A model generated the notes under the pieces. The model was given only the letters and a program-made list of their open reading frames with translations. It had not been told where the DNA came from and searched no databases. Shown one piece after another: positions 26,631-35,386 of a stretch of 64,000 nucleotides of DNA. Source of the stretch: Candidatus Bathyarchaeota archaeon A05DMB-2 (GTDB lineage: Archaea; Thermoproteota; Bathyarchaeia; Bathyarchaeales; Bathycorpusculaceae). The stretch is taken from positions 62,001 through 126,000 of the forward strand of contig JAAKEZ010000004.1 of the NCBI GenBank assembly GCA_018475625.1, in the 5' to 3' direction. Position numbers and translations under genes: made by a program. Positions within the stretch are counted from its first letter, which is position 1; each line of letters begins with the position of its first letter.

Positions 26631-27107
26631 TTGACACAGATCACCATCGAATACATGATTATGATTCCCATCCTGATAATGCAGATATTCCTCTTTCCGT
26701 TGACGACGGGCATAATCATGAACAGTTGGGTGGACGCTCGCCGGACGCTGGCGCTGCAGGAAACCGCAAGCCACTTGGGCAGTTCGATGCAGCAGCTCTA
26801 CTCGTCGCTGAACCATGATAGTATTTCGGCTGGTAACGTTACGAACAGGCTTAACACGCCGCCTTTCATAGAGGGCTACGCTTACACGGGAACAGCAGCG
26901 TTAAGAAACGCCTCAGACCTCAATGCCGCCCGGATTCTAGATGTAAACCTCAGATTGGTGGGTACAAGCATTGAGACCACATCTTCGGTTACGCTGGGGA
27001 ATAACGTGCTGTGGGGAAACACAACTCTCATGAGCAATTCAACGAGCGCGGGCATAAGCGCCGAGAAGCTGCAGAACGGAACGATTAGGCTGGCATTTAC
27101 ATCATAG
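26631..27107 (+). CDS. Small pilin-like protein (TadE-like N-terminus)
   Basis: A 158-residue protein with almost no leader: a hydrophobic N-terminal helix (IEYMIMIPILIMQIFLFPL) and then an amphipathic stretch (ARRTLALQETASHLGSSMQQ), resembling TadE-type minor pilins. Several NxS/T sequons (NVT, NAS, NTT, NST, NGT) suggest surface glycosylation. TTG 26631 follows GGAGG by 8 bases. It probably forms part of the fibre or its base. Confidence 0.7.
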   Translation: MTQITIEYMIMIPILIMQIFLFPLTTGIIMNSWVDARRTLALQETASHLGSSMQQLYSSLNHDSISAGNVTNRLNTPPFIEGYAYTGTAALRNASDLNAARILDVNLRLVGTSIETTSSVTLGNNVLWGNTTLMSNSTSAGISAEKLQNGTIRLAFTS

Positions 27108-27121
27108 GATGATGGTGGAAA

Positions 27122-28354
27122 ATGGTAAGCTCAACAATAGACCACATGGTTGCCGTCACGGTTTTCTTAGCCGCGACCCTGCTCTTCATCGGACTCTTCA
27201 ACCAGACCATCTCGACAGCAGTCACTTATCAGCGTCACAGGGCGCTCGCGACGAAAGCCAGCGACCTGCTTGACGGGATACTGCTGAGCCCGGGCAATCC
27301 GCAAAATTGGAGCTTTCTTGATGGTTACCCTACTGGTTTTGGATTGCAAGACCCAGAATTTACACAGTACAGGCTTAGTCCCTATTCGCTTATGCGTTTG
27401 AATTCTGCCACTGGAACACCTGTTTATTATCCTCGAGTCAACACGACATATAGTAACATAACGATGGGGTTTGGCAATTACCTTCTGGTACCGAATTCCC
27501 AGGCTCTTAACTACTCATTCGTTTCTAAACTGTTGGGAATAAATGGAACATATGGTTTTCAGCTTACAATATCTCCTATAGTGACAGTTGCTATTTCCAA
27601 GATTTCCAATGGTGCACCATTAAAATTTGCGATTAACGTGGCTGGTTCTGGTTTTCCACTTGCTAATGCGCCCATTAGCTATTGTTTTCTCCAAGTAACC
27701 GCTGGGGTGGATGAATATCCGGCGTTTACGGTGGTTAACAATATGACTTATACCAATGAGGCGGGATCTACTGTGTTAACATTCCCAGGTGTGGACGGTG
27801 AGACTTCCTCTTATGCCCTGATTGTTTACGCTCATCTTAGCGGGCTTATGGGAGTAGGATATTATACGCATTCAACACAGCTTTCCGAATATGTTGTTCC
27901 ATTAGTTGACAGTTTTGAGAATAGAAGCGTACTCATTGTGCATGGTTGGTCTATTGGTGAACCTCCAGAAGATGCCTCTCACTCAGCGTTGTTTTTCAAT
28001 TCAACATTTGTAATTATGACAGAAGACTTCACATTACGAGAATCGCCATTAAACTCAAGTGAGGGGACAGGCAAAGTAGTGTACGGCTCAGGCAGTGAGA
28101 AAGACTACGCTCCTCTCACCATTCCCACATATAACCCGGGGATATTAATAACAACCTACAGAAAAGGTGGCACTTACGGCGCTGTTTTGATGCCTTGGGG
28201 TATTAGTTCTCTGGCTTTCCCCGTCGTTTTCGGGGGTGATGCTTCGCAGCAGGAGTGGGTTGCCACCGACATGCGCCAAGTCACGGTTGGCGGTATCGCG
28301 TATCAGGCGCAGATTGCGGTTTGGAGTTTAGAAGGGTATCAGGTGAAAGGCTAA
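27122..28354 (+). CDS. Pilus-associated surface protein 1
   Basis: A 410-residue protein with an N-terminal pilin-like helix (TIDHMVAVTVFLAATLLFIG) and a helical stalk (RHRALATKASDLLDGILL), followed by a large beta-rich ectodomain with many sequons. No known family recognised. The middle (about 27340-28150) is markedly A/T-richer than both ends, suggesting a variable ectodomain between conserved ends. It is in operon with the pilus genes (15-base gap upstream, 1 base downstream). Confidence 0.7.
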   Translation: MVSSTIDHMVAVTVFLAATLLFIGLFNQTISTAVTYQRHRALATKASDLLDGILLSPGNPQNWSFLDGYPTGFGLQDPEFTQYRLSPYSLMRLNSATGTPVYYPRVNTTYSNITMGFGNYLLVPNSQALNYSFVSKLLGINGTYGFQLTISPIVTVAISKISNGAPLKFAINVAGSGFPLANAPISYCFLQVTAGVDEYPAFTVVNNMTYTNEAGSTVLTFPGVDGETSSYALIVYAHLSGLMGVGYYTHSTQLSEYVVPLVDSFENRSVLIVHGWSIGEPPEDASHSALFFNSTFVIMTEDFTLRESPLNSSEGTGKVVYGSGSEKDYAPLTIPTYNPGILITTYRKGGTYGAVLMPWGISSLAFPVVFGGDASQQEWVATDMRQVTVGGIAYQAQIAVWSLEGYQVKG

Positions 28355-28355
28355 A

Positions 28356-29669
28356 ATGATGCGTACAATAGAAGTCCTAATCGTAATCATCATAATCACA
28401 GGCGCTTTTATAGCGGCGTCTTACTTTGCCGTGTTGCCGTGGCCAAGGCAAGTGTCGCCCATGAACTTGAGGCGTCTATCGTTCACTACGCTGCAGTTGC
28501 TGGATTCGGATTACGCGTTGAGCGACGCCGCTTTCCAGACCGATAATGCTACGCTTTGGGGCGGACTTCAGGTGGCGCTTTCGGCGAGTCTGCCGCCCAA
28601 CGTCATATACAACTTGACCGTTTACGACGTGAGCCAAGGAGCCACAAGCCAACTCTACGTTCCAGTGGCGTCCATCTCGAACGCGGAAAGCCTCGGCGCA
28701 ACCTCAGACGCCTCCTCGTATCTGGTGGCGTCTTCAAACGTAACCTTCAACGTGGTGCCCGAAAAAATCGGCGAACACAGCGGCGGAGGAACCCTGTACA
28801 TACTGAACTGCAGCGACGCGAACGGATGGTGGATTACAGGCTACACTGCTCAAGGTCTAGCACAAGACCTCTACAACCTGCTATCACCGTATTTCGTAAA
28901 CACAATAATGGTACAGAATACAACGCAACTGTGGCGAATATTGAATAATAATACGCTGATAGGCGAAACTCTTCAAAACGCCGTGATTATAAACACATTC
29001 GGAGAAGCAGTACCAATACCATCAGCATATTGTACGACACCCTATTCCAATGATAATTATGCATATTATTTTTATTTTCTTGGGCAAAGAGTTCGTGCTT
29101 ATAACTGGACTTGGGCTAGCATAGTAGGTTATCCATTCTATTATGTCACAAACACTGGAAATTTCACGGGTCAAAGTGACCAAGCGTGGGGAATTTACGG
29201 GATTAAAAGTGTTGCTCAGCGCGGATGTTATGCGTTTCTCCAAGGGTTAACCGATAAAACTTACAGCGCAAGTGATTCTAGTAATATTTACCAAGACGTC
29301 GGGGTTGTCAACCTTTCGTCCCAGGTCTTGGAGAACTGCAATTACTATGGGATATATCCTTCTTCTAGCCAAACTTCTACGAGAGCCATACAAAAATCTA
29401 AACTAACAACATACACCAATTTAACTGTTGGATTACTCATGTTCGATGAAAAAAGTGGATGTTATCCAGGCGCCTTATACAATTATAGAAGTGGTACACG
29501 AATTGATGGTTCACTGTTAGTGTTAGGCTTGACAAGAACACCTGATATTCGTCTTACTGCGCTTGGTCTTCTTTCATATTATAAGCCTAGGCTCTACCGC
29601 TCTGAATACACGGCTAACGGCACTTCAAGACTCGTCGTCCTGCAACTTGGATTGGTGGGAGGAGTCTAG
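28356..29669 (+). CDS. Pilus-associated surface protein 2
   Basis: A 437-residue protein with an N-terminal membrane helix (EVLIVIIIITGAFIAASYFAV split by few charges) and a beta-rich ectodomain. The region starting GWWITGYTAQGLAQDLYNLL could be a Rossmann-like segment but is not assigned. Sequons are frequent. DNA from about 28960 to 29560 is A/T-richer than the preceding part. It is coupled to its neighbours by 1-base gaps. Probably a minor pilin or pilus-tip component. Confidence 0.68.
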   Translation: MMRTIEVLIVIIIITGAFIAASYFAVLPWPRQVSPMNLRRLSFTTLQLLDSDYALSDAAFQTDNATLWGGLQVALSASLPPNVIYNLTVYDVSQGATSQLYVPVASISNAESLGATSDASSYLVASSNVTFNVVPEKIGEHSGGGTLYILNCSDANGWWITGYTAQGLAQDLYNLLSPYFVNTIMVQNTTQLWRILNNNTLIGETLQNAVIINTFGEAVPIPSAYCTTPYSNDNYAYYFYFLGQRVRAYNWTWASIVGYPFYYVTNTGNFTGQSDQAWGIYGIKSVAQRGCYAFLQGLTDKTYSASDSSNIYQDVGVVNLSSQVLENCNYYGIYPSSSQTSTRAIQKSKLTTYTNLTVGLLMFDEKSGCYPGALYNYRSGTRIDGSLLVLGLTRTPDIRLTALGLLSYYKPRLYRSEYTANGTSRLVVLQLGLVGGV

Positions 29670-29670
29670 C

Positions 29671-31581
29671 ATGAACAAACAAGGACAGTTTACGATTATC
29701 GCCGCTTTGCTCGTTGCTGTTGTCCTCATAGCCGCAGTCATTTCAACATATTCAGCGATACGTTACAGTCCGCTTCAAGAACAGCCGCAAGTTCTGAACG
29801 CAATAGACGAAATCAACTTGGCGCTCAAACAGATTCTAGGCTTTACAGTAGGCTATTATGGGTCAGTCTTGAAAGTCACAGGCAACACGTCATACGCTCA
29901 AAATCTGGCAACTAACTATCTTAGTAGCGGTTTAAGCAACATAGGCGACATAAGACCCGAATGGGGCATATCATTTGACGTAAACGCGCTTGAATTAAGC
30001 GCAAACTGGTTTACAAACGCAAGCTACAGTCAAGGCACCATAGAAATAACATACAATTTAACAGGTTTAGGCATCTCGGGTATAAGCTACTCCACTTCAT
30101 CTCGATTAGATGTGCGAACCTTAAATTCCAACTCCTCTAGTCAAGCGTGCCTAAATATAACGAAAGACGAGGGTGAGCCGCTTATTAACCTTGGAAGAAA
30201 TAACTTGAAGTTTTACCGTTATGTTTACGAAAGCTCAGCTTGGGAATTAGCTGAACCAACGGACATAACCTCATATGCAAACGGCACATATGTACTCAGC
30301 TTGCCTTCAAATGTAACAGCAGATTCCTACGTTATTCAAGTGGAAGACCCCCGAGGAATAATCGTCACAGCCTCATCATTCACACGCTACTCCTCCACAG
30401 TAACGTGGAATGAAAATTACACATTTCCAGATGAAAACATTGTAGTAGAACTGTTACAGAACGGAACTATTCGTTGGCTTGGGCAAAACCTAAACTTGAC
30501 AAGTGCTATGAAACCGATTCCGCCAATTCCTGTAAAAGCCATCCATGTCAGCCAAACAATCAACGGCGTCAACCAAGAAGTCCCATTTCAAGTCGAAGAT
30601 TGGGCATCAGAATACAGGATACCATTAGGTATGTCCAGTGACACCACGGTGTTCAGCAACAGGCAAATGATTGTTTTCCTTGTGAACCGCAATGTAACAA
30701 AATTCACGATATGGTGGAACGGAAGCGACGAAGCAATTCAAACACCACTAGCATATACAAACACTTACTTCAATGATAATCCCTCCAACAGAACATTGAA
30801 TAATGGTATACTGAGTCTCCAAGTCTCAGCCAGCGGTTTCATCCTAAATTCAACAATAGGAAGTGTAAACAGCACTGCAAGATTGATGCGCATAAACATG
30901 GAGAACGATACCACAAATCCTGAATGGGCATATGTCATAGTTAATGGTGTAATCAGAGACATCATACAGGGCGAAGCAGAGTGGTCAGGTGGCGCTGAAG
31001 ATTGCCCAAATGTGTATTCAAACATTGTGATTACTTTACCGGCAAACACAAAATACTACACTTACCAACTGAGGTTAATGTTCATAAACTCGGCGCAACA
31101 AAGAACAATCACGGACCTCTGCCCAATACAGTTGTCAACTAACCTTACTTCGGTCCAGACAATGACTGAGAACGGGACAGCAAGCGGCTACCCAATCGTT
31201 GCAAATGGCACAGGCATATTCTCCAACTACACGAGCGGTAGCTGGACACCGCATCATTGGAGCCAGATAATCACAGGCACAAAGGGAGCAGGAATAATGT
31301 TCACTGACACCGCAAACCAGAGGCTTTACGTCTTCGATTCGACACCTCCTGGAACTTCTACGGGTGCACTAAAGGCTAGCGAGACGGGCAATGGACTTAT
31401 ACAATTCGTACCAGTGACGCTAAGGCAGGTTCAATTCACTTATGCGATGGATATAACTTGGAACGGTGCTGTTGTCACATTTGATAACACAACGCCCATC
31501 TACAGTAATCCAGGCACTCCTACTGGCTTGTGGGTTCTTGTTGAGTACCCGCCCACAATCACCGTGACCGCAGAGACCTAA
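29671..31581 (+). CDS. Large pilus-associated surface protein 3 (putative adhesin)
   Basis: A 636-residue protein with the pilin-like start MNKQGQFTIIAALLVAVVLI, a coiled region (VLNAIDEINLALKQIL) and a long, Ser/Thr/Asn-rich beta-sandwich ectodomain with many sequons. ATG 29671 is two bases after the previous stop, with GGGAGGAG upstream. It is the largest and last gene of the locus, and may be the adhesive tip. Function of the ectodomain is not recognised. Confidence 0.7.
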   Translation: MNKQGQFTIIAALLVAVVLIAAVISTYSAIRYSPLQEQPQVLNAIDEINLALKQILGFTVGYYGSVLKVTGNTSYAQNLATNYLSSGLSNIGDIRPEWGISFDVNALELSANWFTNASYSQGTIEITYNLTGLGISGISYSTSSRLDVRTLNSNSSSQACLNITKDEGEPLINLGRNNLKFYRYVYESSAWELAEPTDITSYANGTYVLSLPSNVTADSYVIQVEDPRGIIVTASSFTRYSSTVTWNENYTFPDENIVVELLQNGTIRWLGQNLNLTSAMKPIPPIPVKAIHVSQTINGVNQEVPFQVEDWASEYRIPLGMSSDTTVFSNRQMIVFLVNRNVTKFTIWWNGSDEAIQTPLAYTNTYFNDNPSNRTLNNGILSLQVSASGFILNSTIGSVNSTARLMRINMENDTTNPEWAYVIVNGVIRDIIQGEAEWSGGAEDCPNVYSNIVITLPANTKYYTYQLRLMFINSAQQRTITDLCPIQLSTNLTSVQTMTENGTASGYPIVANGTGIFSNYTSGSWTPHHWSQIITGTKGAGIMFTDTANQRLYVFDSTPPGTSTGALKASETGNGLIQFVPVTLRQVQFTYAMDITWNGAVVTFDNTTPIYSNPGTPTGLWVLVEYPPTITVTAET

Positions 31582-31684
31582 AAACGCACCGCACTCGCCC
31601 TGCTCAGCAGCGCGTCCACGCGCCAACCTGAACGCAGCCCAAAGCTTTTATGAACGCTTGCCTGAAATAGAAAGCAGTGGCAGC

Positions 31685-33115
31685 ATGAAGTTTTCACTTA
31701 TAAGCGCAGGTCCAAACGACGGCATCGACGTTCGGGAAGGAAGAAAATCAATCGCCGCGTTCCCACCCCTCAGCTTAGCGTACTTAGCCGCAGTACTCGA
31801 AGAAGACGGCGTTGAAGTGTCAATCCTAGACCAGCCAGCACTCGGCCTGTCAAACGAAGAGGCTGCACGATGGGTAGAAAAGGAAAACCCGGATGTTGTA
31901 GGCTTTTCGACTCTCGCCAGCTCGGGACGCACAGCCGCAGAAATCAGCAGAAAAATCAAAGAGAGAAACCCCGACATAATCACGGTCTTCGGCAACCACC
32001 ACGCCACATTCAACGCCGAACGAATCCTCAGGAAGTATCCTGCAGTGGACATAGTCGTCCGCGGAGAAGGCGAAAAAACCATCACAGAACTCGCACACTG
32101 CCTCAAAAACCGAGAAAACCTCAAAAACGTCAAGGGAATAACCTTCAAAAACCGCGGAGAAATCGCAGCCACACCAAACCAGCCCCTAATCAAAGACCTA
32201 GACGCGCTGCCTTTCCCAGACCGCAACCTAATCAACGCCGAATACCACTGCCTCATGGCAGGAGCCAACGTCGCACCAAAAAAATTCACCAGCATCGTCA
32301 CCAGCCGCGGATGCGCCTACGCCTGCCGATTCTGCAGCTGCACGGAATTCGCCCAAAGACGCTGGAGAGCAAGGTCACCCGAGAACACGCTTGAAGAACT
32401 ATGCCTGCTAGCCAGCGAAGGCTACAAACAACTCATCTTCGTAGACGACAACTTCACCCTCAACCCAAAAAGAGCGATCGCAATCTGCCGAGGAATGCAA
32501 AAAGAAAAATTGGACATGGACTGGATTGCAGAGGGAAGAGTGGATAACTTCTCCTACGAACTGGCCAGGGAAATGGTCAAAGCAGGACTCAGAATCCTCT
32601 ACCTCGGCATCGAAAGCGCCAACCAACGCATACTGGACTACTACAAAAAAACCATTACACCCGCCCAGGCGGCAACCGCCATAAGAACAGCTAAGAAAGC
32701 AGGAGTAGACGTCGTCGTAGGCAGCTTCATCGTAGGCGCCCCCGACGAAACCCGACAGGAAATCCAAAACACCATAAACTTCGCAATGCGAAACCGCATA
32801 GACATCCCACAATTCAACATTTTAGGCGCGCACCCCGGAAACGACATATGGAACGAGTTTGAAGCCAACGGACTCCTAAAAGCCGAAGAACACTGGGAAG
32901 GAGGCATCGCAGTCTCCGAAATCTGCCCCACCGCCGTGCCCTTGGAAGAAGTCAAAAAGATGATTCACAACGCCTTCCGCCGCCACATCAGCCGACCAAC
33001 CTTCATCATTGAACAGGTCGCTAAGACGCTGAGAAGCGGATACCTGAAAAACGTCATGTTAAGCAACATCACACGATTAACTGAAATACGCGAAGGCGCC
33101 AACAGCGTAACCTAA
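31685..33115 (+). CDS. B12-binding radical SAM protein
   Basis: A 476-residue protein with an N-terminal cobalamin-binding-like Rossmann domain (about residues 1-150, PPLSLAYLAAVLEEDG and VFGNHHATFNAERIL) and a radical SAM domain with Cys210, Cys214 and Cys217 in SRGCAYACRFCS. GADGE-type motifs include LIFVDDNFTLNPKRA. These enzymes methylate or rearrange unactivated carbons; the substrate is unknown. ATG 31685 is favoured over TTG 31658 because the TATA-like CTTTTATG (about 31645) would start transcription downstream of 31658. Confidence 0.85.
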   Translation: MKFSLISAGPNDGIDVREGRKSIAAFPPLSLAYLAAVLEEDGVEVSILDQPALGLSNEEAARWVEKENPDVVGFSTLASSGRTAAEISRKIKERNPDIITVFGNHHATFNAERILRKYPAVDIVVRGEGEKTITELAHCLKNRENLKNVKGITFKNRGEIAATPNQPLIKDLDALPFPDRNLINAEYHCLMAGANVAPKKFTSIVTSRGCAYACRFCSCTEFAQRRWRARSPENTLEELCLLASEGYKQLIFVDDNFTLNPKRAIAICRGMQKEKLDMDWIAEGRVDNFSYELAREMVKAGLRILYLGIESANQRILDYYKKTITPAQAATAIRTAKKAGVDVVVGSFIVGAPDETRQEIQNTINFAMRNRIDIPQFNILGAHPGNDIWNEFEANGLLKAEEHWEGGIAVSEICPTAVPLEEVKKMIHNAFRRHISRPTFIIEQVAKTLRSGYLKNVMLSNITRLTEIREGANSVT

Positions 33116-33186
33116 CCGCACACAAGAAGGTTTAATGGCAACCCTCCAATAATAGAAGTAGCTCTCGAAAAAGGAGAGAAGTTATT

Positions 33187-33888
33187 GTGAAAATTGAAAC
33201 CACTGTCAAAGAGATTATACCACGCACCACAGACATGGTCAGCTACAGGTTCCCAAGACCTAAAGAACTGGACTACAAGCCAGGACAGTACATGCTCGCC
33301 ACCATAAAAGCACGCGACAAAGAACTGACTCATCCATTCAGCTTCTCCAGCAGCCCTACGGAAAAAGACTTCATCGAATTCACCAAGAAACTTACAGACA
33401 GCGAATACTCCAACACGCTGAGGACGCTTAAACCCGGCGACTGGACAAGAATAGACGCGCCATACGGAAACTTCACTTTCCAAGGAGAACACCAGAAAAT
33501 AGCGTTGCTCGCCGGAGGAGTGGGAATAACCCCGTTCCGAAGCATATGCCGATACTCCACAGACACGTGCCTAAACTCAAGCATCATCCTGCTTTACGGC
33601 TGCCGTAACGAAAACGAAATCGCCTTCAAAACAGAACTGGAAGAGATGCAACAGCAAAACCCAAACCTAAAAGTTGTCTTCATACTCAGCGAGGCAAGCA
33701 GCCAGTGGAAAGGCCCCGTTGGAGTCATAAACGCGGAACTGGTGAAAAGTCAGGTTCCCGACTACAAAGAAAGAATTTTCTACGCTTGTGGTCCGCCGGG
33801 AATGGTGAAGGCGATGGAAAACCTCATCACAAGCATTGGTCTGCCACTGACGCAGCTGAAACTAGAAGTGTTGGCGGGGCACACGTGA
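33187..33888 (+). CDS. FAD/NAD(P)-dependent oxidoreductase (ferredoxin reductase-like)
   Basis: A 233-residue flavoprotein of the ferredoxin-NADP reductase superfamily. FAD domain: YKPGQYMLATI and HPFSFSSSP. NAD(P) domain: LLAGGVGITPFRSI, FYACGPPGMVKAM. It ends without the C-terminal [2Fe-2S] cysteines of PyrK-type subunits, so it is the simple two-domain form. Electron partner unknown. GTG 33187 follows AGGAGAG, and it lies 71 bases after the radical SAM gene. Confidence 0.85.
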   Translation: MKIETTVKEIIPRTTDMVSYRFPRPKELDYKPGQYMLATIKARDKELTHPFSFSSSPTEKDFIEFTKKLTDSEYSNTLRTLKPGDWTRIDAPYGNFTFQGEHQKIALLAGGVGITPFRSICRYSTDTCLNSSIILLYGCRNENEIAFKTELEEMQQQNPNLKVVFILSEASSQWKGPVGVINAELVKSQVPDYKERIFYACGPPGMVKAMENLITSIGLPLTQLKLEVLAGHT

Positions 33889-33902
33889 CGGCTTGAAATC
33901 AG

Positions 33903-35186
33903 TTAGGGATAGAACCTTCTGGTAGTCCGCGGAAACGGAATAGCGTCGATTATGTTCTCCAAGTCAAGCATCCAAGTTAACAAGCGCTCCAAGCCCATGC
34001 CGAAGCCGACATGCGGCACCGTGCCGTACCTTCGAAGGTCAAGATACCAGTCATAGTCTTTTTCATTTAAACCCATCTCCCTAATCCGCTTGATTAGCAC
34101 GTCTTTGTCATCTTCTCTGGCGCCACCAGTGCTGATTTCGCCGATTCGCGGAACCATCATGTCCACGGACATGGCGACTTCAGGCTTGTCACGATAGGTT
34201 TTGCAGTAGAACGCCTTAATCGCCGTCGGGTAATCGTACACGAAGAAGGGCTTGCCGAACTCGTCTGCCAAAGCTTTTTCGTCTTCGTATCCGAGGTCGT
34301 CACCCCACTTGAGATGTGGCTTTTTTGTTTTGAGTTTTTCGATGGCTTCGGTGTAAGTTATGCGTGGAAAAGGCGTTTTGACCTGGACTACCTTGGCAAT
34401 ATCTGCGCCGAGTTCCTCGAACTCTTTCTTGCATTTGTCGGCGGCGCTCTGGCAAACGTGCGTCATCAGTCCTTCCTCGAACCGCATCAGGTCGTTCATG
34501 TCTGCGAAGGGCCATTCGCCTTCGATGTGCCAGTACTCTGTCAAGTGCCTGATGGTTCGGCTTTTTTCAGCTCGGAAAGACGGTGCTATGCAGTAGACGT
34601 TTTCGAGGGAGTAGAGGAGAATTTCTAGGTAAAGTTGGCTGCTCTGCGTCAGGTACAGATTTTGGTCGAAGTATTTTAAGCCGAAAAGCGTTGAGCCGCC
34701 TTCAACCGCTGCGGAGATGAACATGGGCGGTGAAACCTCGGTAAAATCCTGCGCCTTGAAGTATTCGCGAGCAAAATCCAAGACGTTGGCGCGCACCTTC
34801 ATGACTAGGTTCATCCGTCGGCTGCGCAGCCAAAGATGCCGAATGTCACGGATGAACTCTTCGCTTTTATCCTTAGCTATGGGGAAGACCTCAGCTAAGC
34901 CGATGATGGAGATTGAATCAGCGGATATTTCGTAGCCGCCTGGCGCACGCTTGTCCTGTTTAGCCACGCCGTCAAGCGTCAAGGAAGACTCGATGGTTAG
35001 ACGTTCTGCCGCGTTCCAGGCTGGGCTGTTCTTCCGTATGGTGCACTGGATAAAACCCGTTGAGTCGCGCACTAACAGGAATATCATTTCTTTTCCTTCG
35101 CGTTTCCGGTAAACCCAGCCTCTAATCGTGACTTTTGCGCCCTCGTGGCGTCCGTCTAGGATTTCGCGAATCTTTATCAATGCCAT
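33903..35186 (-). CDS. asnS: Asparaginyl-tRNA synthetase
   Basis: A 427-residue class IIb synthetase. The N-terminal OB fold binds the anticodon (KVTIRGWVYRKREGKEMIF). Motif 2 is SFRAEKSRTIRHLTEYWH and motif 3 GFGMGLERLLTWML. The phrase YLTQSSQLYLEILLYSLENV is closer to archaeal AsnRS than AspRS. Asparagine is thus both synthesised (16641-17624) and directly charged in this organism. TATA-like AAATTTAAAC lies near 35244. Confidence 0.9.
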   Translation of the reverse strand: MALIKIREILDGRHEGAKVTIRGWVYRKREGKEMIFLLVRDSTGFIQCTIRKNSPAWNAAERLTIESSLTLDGVAKQDKRAPGGYEISADSISIIGLAEVFPIAKDKSEEFIRDIRHLWLRSRRMNLVMKVRANVLDFAREYFKAQDFTEVSPPMFISAAVEGGSTLFGLKYFDQNLYLTQSSQLYLEILLYSLENVYCIAPSFRAEKSRTIRHLTEYWHIEGEWPFADMNDLMRFEEGLMTHVCQSAADKCKKEFEELGADIAKVVQVKTPFPRITYTEAIEKLKTKKPHLKWGDDLGYEDEKALADEFGKPFFVYDYPTAIKAFYCKTYRDKPEVAMSVDMMVPRIGEISTGGAREDDKDVLIKRIREMGLNEKDYDWYLDLRRYGTVPHVGFGMGLERLLTWMLDLENIIDAIPFPRTTRRFYP

Positions 35187-35386
35187 TCTGCATCAACCGT
35201 TTCCTCTAAATATTGCTTTCAAACCTAAATGCCTATCGATGAGCGTTTAAATTTCCTCAACTCAAGAGGCAACGCGAAGAGTTGCTATGAAAATATTTAA
35301 GTTGAAGGTGAAAAAAGACTGCTTTTGCGCGGCTGGCTGGGCAATTCTTAAATCGCCCTTAAGTCGTGCTATTACCTGATGCCTTG

